The notes beneath the pieces are model-generated. The model made no database searches, was not told the DNA's origin, and saw only the letters and a list, made by a program, of their open reading frames with translations. From Alphaproteobacteria bacterium (GTDB lineage Bacteria > Pseudomonadota > Alphaproteobacteria > RF32 > CAG-239): 10,122 nt of DNA. The DNA lies in contig JAGCOI010000103.1 in NCBI GenBank assembly GCA_017645485.1, positions 1 to 10,122 on the forward strand. The letters run 5' to 3'. Position numbers and translations under genes: made by a program. Below are positions 1 to 5,322 of the stretch, in pieces; positions within the stretch are counted from its first letter, which is position 1; each line of letters begins with the position of its first letter.

Positions 1-635
1 AAACGATATCGTATTTTTGAAATTTGCTGACAGTGATCCATCTCATCTAAACTTGTCGTATAATGTTCAACACTTGTTACCTGCAATTGTTGAACACCAT
101 CACGATAAACCACATCAAACGCTTCTGAACGACGATGATGATTAATCATTGTAGCTCTGTTAATCACACCCAAATGAACCGTATTATTACGTGCCTGAAA
201 GATACCGTCTTTTAAAATATTTTTTAACTCTTGACGTGTTTGTCTTGAGATATTGTCAAGCGGCATCGCATGAAATTTTTTATAAGAGGCATGCACTGAT
301 GTCATCGGCATGGCACTTCTGTATTTTTGTGCAAGCACCACCAATTTATTCATCCATGCCTGCACACCGCTGTCACTGCCCTGAGTTTCATATTTCATGG
401 CTTTTTCAAATAAACAACTTGTTCTCCTGTCCATCTGATAAACATAGGGCATACGCGCATTACTGTCTTCCGCAAAGCGAATTTCTCCTGCCTTATTTTT
501 TTCGCGCACATAATGACCTTCGTACCAAAGCGTCCCTTTGGTTGCTAAAACGGTCAACCTGACAGGTTCCTCAACACTGTGTTTATTTTTAAGCCTGTTT
601 TTTATTGTACTGACAATATCTGTACCGAATTTCAT
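1..635 (-). CDS. Unrecognised hypothetical protein, 3' end beyond window
   Basis: Reading the minus strand from an ATG at 635-633 gives 211 uninterrupted codons to the window edge, so the stop codon lies outside. The start is MKFGTDIVSTIKNRL, with a good Shine-Dalgarno AGAGGT (642-647) six bases upstream and a plausible promoter at 688-716. The absence of stops, the ribosome site and the promoter together support a real gene. I do not recognise the family. The visible part is soluble-looking and basic, with no signal peptide or membrane segment. It has few cysteines, a cluster of aromatics near residues 42-48 (LWYEGHYV), a helical-looking stretch around 75-110, and a His-rich patch INHHRRSE near 169-176. 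It is divergent from the MFS gene. Open frames on the opposite strand here are shadows. Confidence 0.8.
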   Translation of the reverse strand, partial: MKFGTDIVSTIKNRLKNKHSVEEPVRLTVLATKGTLWYEGHYVREKNKAGEIRFAEDSNARMPYVYQMDRRTSCLFEKAMKYETQGSDSGVQAWMNKLVVLAQKYRSAMPMTSVHASYKKFHAMPLDNISRQTRQELKNILKDGIFQARNNTVHLGVINRATMINHHRRSEAFDVVYRDGVQQLQVTSVEHYTTSLDEMDHCQQISKIRYR

Positions 636-687
636 TTTTTTACCTCTTTTTATTAATCTTAATTTTTCCCTTTATAAACCATTTGTT

Positions 688-716
688 AAGCTATATGATT
701 ATTAGACAAAAGTCAA
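688..716 (-). promoter_or_regulatory. Sigma70-type promoter for the leftward hypothetical gene
   Basis: On the minus strand TTGACT (711-716) is followed after 17 bases by TAGCTT (688-693); the overlapping TATAGC (690-695) is an alternative -10. Transcription would start near 681 and give a leader of about 46 bases that includes the AGAGGT ribosome site. The -35 matches the consensus in five of six positions; the -10 is weaker. Inferred from sequence only. Confidence 0.5.
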
Positions 717-753
717 GTATTTTTATAAAGCATAAAACAAAAATTAATCTTTT

Positions 754-762
754 TGATATAAT
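754..762 (+). promoter_or_regulatory. Extended -10 promoter of the MFS gene
   Basis: TGATATAAT is a perfect extended -10 element (TGn followed by TATAAT at 757-762). No good -35 lies 15-18 bases upstream (the region reads aaaaca), which an extended -10 can tolerate. The expected transcription start, about 769, is only two or three bases before the ATG at 772, and no Shine-Dalgarno sequence is present. The message would therefore be leaderless or nearly so. Confidence 0.5.
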
Positions 763-771
763 CTGCTTAAA

Positions 772-1947
772 ATGACGCGCGTGGAAAACAACATATCAAC
801 TTTTAAGTGGTATTATTTCTTTTGGAGATTTAAGCCCCTTTCCGCGTTGATGATTATTTATTTTATCGGCATCACAAATTCTTATGCCGCAGGCATGGGG
901 GTTTTTGCCGTCTTTAACATCATATTTTCCGTTGTCAAAATTCCTGGGGGTATTTTTTCTGATTACATAGGCCGAAAAATAACGTTGTGGCTTGCCGGCG
1001 CACTTTTGTTTATTTCCTTTATTTTACTTGCTCTGTCAGGGCAATATGCCTCGGTTCCATTACTGTATGCTTTTGCATGCTTATGGGCAATCAGCGAAGC
1101 ATTTATCAACGGCACCGTTCATGCCCTGATGTATGAAACCGCACAAGAAATTCACAACAGCGAAAATTTTAAGTTAATATATTCCGGCTCTATGATATTC
1201 GATCAATTGGGCTGCGCTCTCGGTGCTCTTGCGGCCATGTTTGTTACATATTACGTTCCCTTGCAGATACTTGCATGGCTTACCGTTATTCCTGCCTTTT
1301 TACAATTAATTACTTCATTTTTCTTTGTTGAGCCGCATATAAAAATCAAAAAACAACCGTTAAACCGACAATACGTCAAAATTGTGATAAGCCAATTTAT
1401 AAAAAACAAACAACTTTTGTTTTATTCCGTTGCAGACATATTTTTCAGCACCTTAGGCGATATTTCCCATCGATTTGAAGGCGCATATTTCAAAAACTTT
1501 ATATCCAACTGGATGATTAGTTTAGTCCGCGTACTCAAGCATTGTTTCGGCATACTCGGATTTGTCTGCATGCCTCTTTTAAAGAAGTTTTCCATGGTCA
1601 AGATATATTTTTCTTCCATATTTTTTAATTTAATCATCCGCACGATTGCCGTTATTTTCAATAACTGCTTAACACCGTTTTTTCATATGTTTATCAACTT
1701 TTTTTATGCCACATCATCCACGGCCAAAACAGATATCTTACAAAAACAGTTTTTACCTGAATACAGGGCAACCACCAATTCGATTATCCTTTTTATAAAA
1801 GGCTTGTTTACTTCGCTGATGATGTATCTTTTGGGCTTAGCAGCCGACATATACGGCATATATTCGGCCATGATAACACTTGTTGTTTTAAGAATTATCG
1901 GTTTGTTTGTCGCATTTGTTTTCCAAAAAGCGGCTAAACAGACCTGA
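772..1947 (+). CDS. Major facilitator superfamily transporter
   Basis: A 391-residue integral inner-membrane protein, a typical length for a 12-helix MFS carrier. MFS motif A is clear in the loop after the second helix, GGIFSDYIGRK at residues 59-69, with D64, G67, R68 and K69. Hydrophobic helices occur at about 24-40, 43-58, 71-90, 93-112, 138-160 and 165-186, then a basic loop (KIKKQPLNRQ, 191-200) and a second half from about 215 to 386. The C-terminal half carries LPEYRATTNSI (328-338), like the RA(T)xxS motif of drug-resistance-type MFS proteins. The N-terminal NNISTFKWYYFF segment matches the pre-helix-1 region of this group, which supports the start at 772 over Met26. The substrate cannot be told. 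The gene ends 8 bp from the convergent rmlB stop and has no clear terminator. Confidence 0.85.
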   Translation: MTRVENNISTFKWYYFFWRFKPLSALMIIYFIGITNSYAAGMGVFAVFNIIFSVVKIPGGIFSDYIGRKITLWLAGALLFISFILLALSGQYASVPLLYAFACLWAISEAFINGTVHALMYETAQEIHNSENFKLIYSGSMIFDQLGCALGALAAMFVTYYVPLQILAWLTVIPAFLQLITSFFFVEPHIKIKKQPLNRQYVKIVISQFIKNKQLLFYSVADIFFSTLGDISHRFEGAYFKNFISNWMISLVRVLKHCFGILGFVCMPLLKKFSMVKIYFSSIFFNLIIRTIAVIFNNCLTPFFHMFINFFYATSSTAKTDILQKQFLPEYRATTNSIILFIKGLFTSLMMYLLGLAADIYGIYSAMITLVVLRIIGLFVAFVFQKAAKQT

Positions 1948-1955
1948 AACTTTTT

Positions 1956-2963
1956 TTATTTAATGTACCATTCCACTGTTTTAACAATCCCGCTGTCAAA
2001 TGTCTCATCGGCTTTCCATCCGAGTTCATTTTCAAGCTTTTCGGCATCTATTGCATATCTGAAATCATGACCTGCACGGTCCTTAACAAATGCAATCAAT
2101 TCTTCATATTTTCTTCCGTTTGCACGCGGTTTTTTCTCATCTAAAATAGCGCAAATCGTTTTAACGATTGTTATATTGTTTCGCTCGTTATGCCCGCCGA
2201 TATTATATGTTTCACCGGTTCTTCCTTTATGAAAAATCAAATCAATCGCTTTGCAATGGTCCAAAACATAAAGCCAGTCACGCACATTTTCACCTTTTCC
2301 GTATATCGGAAGCGGTTCTTCTTTCAGTGCTTTTTCGATAATGTGCGGAATAAGCTTCTCACTGTGTTGTTTCGGTCCGTAATTATTTGAGCAATTAGAA
2401 GTTGTTACATTCATGCCGAATGTATGATAATACGCCCTAACCAAAAAATCCGAACTTGCTTTTGATGCGCTGTACGGACTGTTCGGCGCATAGGGTGTCG
2501 TTTCTTTAAAATAACCTGTTTTACCCAATGTGCCATAGACTTCATCTGTTGAAATATGATGAAAACGGCACTTTTCATAACCTGCCTTAATTTTATTCGG
2601 TCCGTCCATCCAGTGCAAAAATGCCGCATGAAGCAGATTAAAGGTCCCCTCTATATTTGTTTTTATAAAAGCCCCCGGATTTTTAATCGAATTATCCACA
2701 TGGCTTTCGGCCGCAAAATGTATCACACCTCTGATATCATATTTTTCAAAAATTTCCCGCACCGATTGAGCATCGCAAATATCTCCCTTAATAAACATAT
2801 AATTTTGCATATTTGCACATTCTTTTAAATTTTCCAAATGACCGGCATACGTCAGCTTATCTAAATTAATAATGTTATATTCCGGGTATTTTCCACAAAA
2901 ATACGGCACAAAATTTGAGCCGATAAAACCGGCACCACCCGTTATCAAAATTGTTTGAGACAT
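1956..2963 (-). CDS. rmlB: dTDP-glucose 4,6-dehydratase
   Basis: A 335-residue extended short-chain dehydrogenase/reductase that converts dTDP-glucose to dTDP-4-keto-6-deoxyglucose, the second step to dTDP-L-rhamnose. The Rossmann motif TGGAGFIG lies at residues 8-15. The acid/base pair of the dehydratase is seen as STDEVYG (D140, E141), and the YxxxK pair as YSASK (Y164, K168). SNNYGPKQH (192-200) and the substrate-site NVRDWLYVLDH are also typical. The frame is open upstream to 3098, but that part lies inside rmlD. The ATG at 2963 is the right start because it begins the canonical MSQTILITGG and follows a GAAGGA ribosome site eight bases upstream. It overlaps the end of rmlD by 19 bases, so translation is probably coupled. 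It is the last gene of the rml block. Confidence 0.96.
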   Translation of the reverse strand: MSQTILITGGAGFIGSNFVPYFCGKYPEYNIINLDKLTYAGHLENLKECANMQNYMFIKGDICDAQSVREIFEKYDIRGVIHFAAESHVDNSIKNPGAFIKTNIEGTFNLLHAAFLHWMDGPNKIKAGYEKCRFHHISTDEVYGTLGKTGYFKETTPYAPNSPYSASKASSDFLVRAYYHTFGMNVTTSNCSNNYGPKQHSEKLIPHIIEKALKEEPLPIYGKGENVRDWLYVLDHCKAIDLIFHKGRTGETYNIGGHNERNNITIVKTICAILDEKKPRANGRKYEELIAFVKDRAGHDFRYAIDAEKLENELGWKADETFDSGIVKTVEWYIK

Positions 2964-3775
2964 TTTTTTAATCCTTCTTTCCAATGGGCAACGGTTAAAC
3001 CAAAATCTTTTTTGATTTTTTCTTTGCTCAAAACACTGTAAAACGGACGCGCGGCCTTTGTCGGATAGGCATTTGAGGGTATAGGCATCACCTTGCATTT
3101 AAGCTTTGATAAGTTCATAATTTCACAGGCAAAATCATACCATGAGCAAACACCCTCATTTGTATAGTGATAAACCGATTTTTGCCCTGTTTTGATTTGA
3201 GGCAAAATCTTAACAACGGCATCTGCCAAATCACCTGCATATGTCGGCGTTCCGATTTGGTCGGCCACTACGGAAATTTCTTTTTTTTCTTCACCCAAAC
3301 GGCGCATCGTCTTTACAAAATTTTTACCGTTGGCAGAATAGAGCCATGCCGTACGAATAATAATCGCCGTTCTGGCATTTTTCAAGACCGCATCTTCACC
3401 TTTTAATTTTGTTTTGCCATACACCGACAGCGGTTTTGCCTCATCTGAGGGCTCATAAGGCTTATAATTTTTACCGTCAAAAACATAATCTGTTGAAATA
3501 TGAATAATCGTACAACCTGTTTTAGCTAAATTTTCAGGTCCCGTTACATTAAGCTGATAAGCTTTCAACTCATCATCTTCCGCCGCTTCAACATTGGTAT
3601 ATGCCGCACAGTTAATAATGGTTTGAATATCATTGTCTTTTACAAATTTTTGAACGGCGGAAAAATCCGTAATATCCAATTCTTCTTTATCCGTCAACAA
3701 GGCTTTTTTCAAAAGCTTACCGAGTTCGCACCCGAGTTGCCCCTTTGCCCCCGTAATCAAAATTTTATTTTTCAT
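2945..3775 (-). CDS. rmlD: dTDP-4-dehydrorhamnose reductase
   Basis: A 276-residue NAD(P)H-dependent reductase that makes dTDP-L-rhamnose from dTDP-4-keto-rhamnose, the last step of the pathway. The Rossmann glycine motif GAKGQLG is at residues 9-15. NCAAYTNVEAAE (55-66) and STDYVFDG (94-101) are family hallmarks, and the catalytic Y119xxxK123 is in VYGKTK. DQIGTPTYAGDLA is the usual substrate-side motif. The length is close to the family norm of about 280-300. The ATG at 3775 follows GAAGGA eight bases upstream, inside the end of rmlC, and overlaps that gene by 11 bases. A run of eight A (minus strand, 3281-3288) falls at about codon 163, in the stretch EEKKEIS. Confidence 0.96.
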   Translation of the reverse strand: MKNKILITGAKGQLGCELGKLLKKALLTDKEELDITDFSAVQKFVKDNDIQTIINCAAYTNVEAAEDDELKAYQLNVTGPENLAKTGCTIIHISTDYVFDGKNYKPYEPSDEAKPLSVYGKTKLKGEDAVLKNARTAIIIRTAWLYSANGKNFVKTMRRLGEEKKEISVVADQIGTPTYAGDLADAVVKILPQIKTGQKSVYHYTNEGVCSWYDFACEIMNLSKLKCKVMPIPSNAYPTKAARPFYSVLSKEKIKKDFGLTVAHWKEGLKKCLKQF

Positions 3776-4313
3776 CTGTCAAATCCTTCAACTTATGCGC
3801 CAGCCTGTCTTTTTCGGAAGTGATGATTTTATCCTGAGGCACTTTCCAATCCACTCCGATATCTTCATCATTATAAGCAATACCGAATTCAGAAGCTTTA
3901 CAATATAAATTATCGCATTTATAAGCAAAAATCGCTGTTTCCGATAAAACCGAAAATCCGTGCAAAAATCCGCGCGGTATAAAAAGCTGACGTTTGTTTT
4001 CGGCAGACAGTTCGACAGCAACATGTTTACCGAAAGTTTTTGATCCCTTTCTAACATCAACGGCCACATCTAAAACCTTACCTTCCAACACACGCACAAG
4101 CTTTGCCTGTGCATGTTCGCCAAGCTGACAATGCAATCCTCTCACAACCCCGTAACTTGATTTTGACTGATTGTCTTGCACAAAATTGTTTGTGATACCG
4201 TTTTTGAAAAACGCCTCTTGATTATAGCTTTCAAAAAAATAGCCTCTCTCATCTTCAAAAACGCGCGGTTCAACAATAACCACGCCGTCAATTTCCGTCT
4301 TAATAAAGTTCAT
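3765..4313 (-). CDS. rmlC: dTDP-4-dehydrorhamnose 3,5-epimerase
   Basis: A 182-residue cupin enzyme that epimerises dTDP-4-keto-6-deoxyglucose at C3 and C5, the third step of rhamnose synthesis. Family motifs in order are FEDERGYFFESY (19-30), FVQDNQSKSSYGVVRGLH (44-61) with the catalytic base H61, K71, then FIPRGFLHGFSVLS (111-124) and the YKCDNLYCKASE segment (131-142) holding the catalytic-region Tyr137. Asp169 near the end matches the usual His-Asp partner. RGLHCQ replaces the common RGLHYQ, a mild change. An ATG at 4325 would add MRSV, but that codon overlaps the Shine-Dalgarno sequence, so 4313 is preferred. The gene overlaps rmlA by 14 bases and rmlD by 11. Confidence 0.96.
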   Translation of the reverse strand: MNFIKTEIDGVVIVEPRVFEDERGYFFESYNQEAFFKNGITNNFVQDNQSKSSYGVVRGLHCQLGEHAQAKLVRVLEGKVLDVAVDVRKGSKTFGKHVAVELSAENKRQLFIPRGFLHGFSVLSETAIFAYKCDNLYCKASEFGIAYNDEDIGVDWKVPQDKIITSEKDRLAHKLKDLTDEK

Positions 4314-5187
4314 GACGCTCCTCATATACTTTAATTAAATATTTTTTATAATTTCCTTCATGCAAACCGCTTATTATATCAAGCATTTGTTTATCGCCAA
4401 TCAACCCTTTGCGATAGGCAATTTCTTCGATACAGGCAATTTTCAAGCCCTGTCTTTTTTCAATAATTTGCACAAAAGTTCCCGATTCCATCAAACTTTC
4501 GGGCGTACCGGCATCAAGCCACGCATTACCGCGCCTCATCGGCACAACCGACAGCCTGCCTTCTCTTAAATACATATTATTCAAATCGGTAATCTCTAAT
4601 TCACCTCTTTTGGAAGGCTTCAATTCGCGTGCTTTTTTAACAACGTCACTCGGATAAAAATAAAGTCCGACAGACACATAATTCGACTTTGGCTTTAAGG
4701 GTTTTTCCTCAATGGAAATCGCTTTATAATCTTTATCAAACTCAACAACACCGAACCTTTCCGGATCCGAAACATGATATGCAAAAATCGTTGCACATTT
4801 GCCTTTGTTTTTTTCAACCTCATCACAAAACAGTGAGAATTGTTCGCCCATATAAAAGATATTATCTCCCAATATCATGCAAACATCATCATTTTCTATA
4901 AAATCGGCACCTATCGTAAAAGCTTCGGCAATACCTTTGGGCTCATTTTGAACCTTATAACAAATTTTAAGACCTATTTTAGAACCGTCACCGAAAAGCT
5001 TTTCAATATTCGGCGTATCTTGCGGTGTTGAAATAATCAGAATATCCTTGATACCGAATAACATAAGCGTCGATAACGGATAGTAAATCATCGGTTTATC
5101 ATAAACCGGCAACAATTGTTTTGATGTTGTCTTTGTTAAAGGATAAAGTCTTGTACCGCTTCCGCCGGCAAGAATAATTCCTTTCAT
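4300..5187 (-). CDS. rmlA: Glucose-1-phosphate thymidylyltransferase
   Basis: A 295-residue nucleotidyltransferase that joins glucose-1-phosphate and dTTP to give dTDP-glucose and pyrophosphate, the first and feedback-regulated step of the rhamnose pathway. The signature GGSGTRLYPLT is at residues 8-18, followed by KQLLPVYDKPMIYYPLS (23-39) and LGDN (106-109), whose Asp108 binds magnesium. EEKP, NYVSVGLYFY and NAWLDAGTPESL complete the sugar-binding and second metal regions. The length fits the 290-residue family. The frame stays open to 5256, but the extra 23 residues are not family sequence. The ATG at 5187 starts MKGIILAGG and has AGGAG (5194-5198) six bases upstream. It is the first gene of the rmlACDB block. 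Confidence 0.97.
   Translation of the reverse strand: MKGIILAGGSGTRLYPLTKTTSKQLLPVYDKPMIYYPLSTLMLFGIKDILIISTPQDTPNIEKLFGDGSKIGLKICYKVQNEPKGIAEAFTIGADFIENDDVCMILGDNIFYMGEQFSLFCDEVEKNKGKCATIFAYHVSDPERFGVVEFDKDYKAISIEEKPLKPKSNYVSVGLYFYPSDVVKKARELKPSKRGELEITDLNNMYLREGRLSVVPMRRGNAWLDAGTPESLMESGTFVQIIEKRQGLKIACIEEIAYRKGLIGDKQMLDIISGLHEGNYKKYLIKVYEERHELY
4313..4325 (-). promoter_or_regulatory. Ribosome binding site that decides the rmlC start
   Basis: On the minus strand GAGGAG (4318-4323) sits four bases before the ATG at 4313. The in-frame ATG at 4325 shares its G with this site and has no site of its own. The family N-terminus (MNFIKTEIDGV) also begins at 4313. Confidence 0.6.
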
Positions 5188-5222
5188 GTCAAACTCCTGA
5201 AAACTGCAAATCACTGACAAAC

Positions 5223-5250
5223 AGCTTAAAATACTTTTAAGAGATGTCAA
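5223..5250 (-). promoter_or_regulatory. Possible promoter of the rmlACDB operon
   Basis: On the minus strand a perfect TTGACA (5245-5250) is followed after 16 bases by TAAGCT (5223-5228), which keeps the TA and final T of a -10. The start would be near 5216, leaving a leader of about 30 bases with the AGGAG site. The -35 is strong and the -10 weak. Two palindromes overlap this site, so it may be controlled. Confidence 0.4.
5225..5241. repeat. Perfect palindrome, possible operator / CtrA-like site
   Basis: CTTAAAA-tac-TTTTAAG is an inverted repeat with 7-base arms and a 3-base centre. It contains TTAA (5226-5229), seven bases, then TTAA (5237-5240), which fits the CtrA box of alphaproteobacteria. 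It lies mostly between the proposed -35 and -10 of rmlA, a usual operator position. Such A/T patterns also occur by chance in AT-rich DNA. Confidence 0.4.
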
Positions 5251-5262
5251 TTGCATAATTGA
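5247..5262. repeat. Perfect palindrome overlapping the rmlA -35
   Basis: TCAATT-gcat-AATTGA has 6-base arms and a 4-base centre. It overlaps the TTGACA box (5245-5250) and lies five bases from the palindrome at 5225-5241. It could be an operator half of a paired site or a chance AT-rich palindrome. Confidence 0.3.
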
Positions 5263-5322
5263 TGATATTCAAACAAATCTTGCGGGCGGTATGCTTGTCC
5301 GAATGCTCTTTTTTTAGGCTTT

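Noticed and set aside
191..562. 123-codon plus-strand open frame
   Set aside because: It is opposite the minus-strand gene 1-635, which has a promoter and ribosome site. The plus frame is rich in Cys, His and Phe and resembles no protein.
1920..1960. Possible terminator between the MFS gene and rmlB
   Set aside because: A run of T follows the MFS stop, but I found no convincing stem on either strand.
2964..3098. 45-residue N-terminal extension of RmlB
   Set aside because: It lies within rmlD in another frame; the Rossmann start and ribosome site fix the start at 2963.
5188..5256. 23-residue N-terminal extension of RmlA
   Set aside because: Conserved family sequence begins at MKGIILAGG (5187) with its own ribosome site; the extension contains the putative promoter and palindrome.
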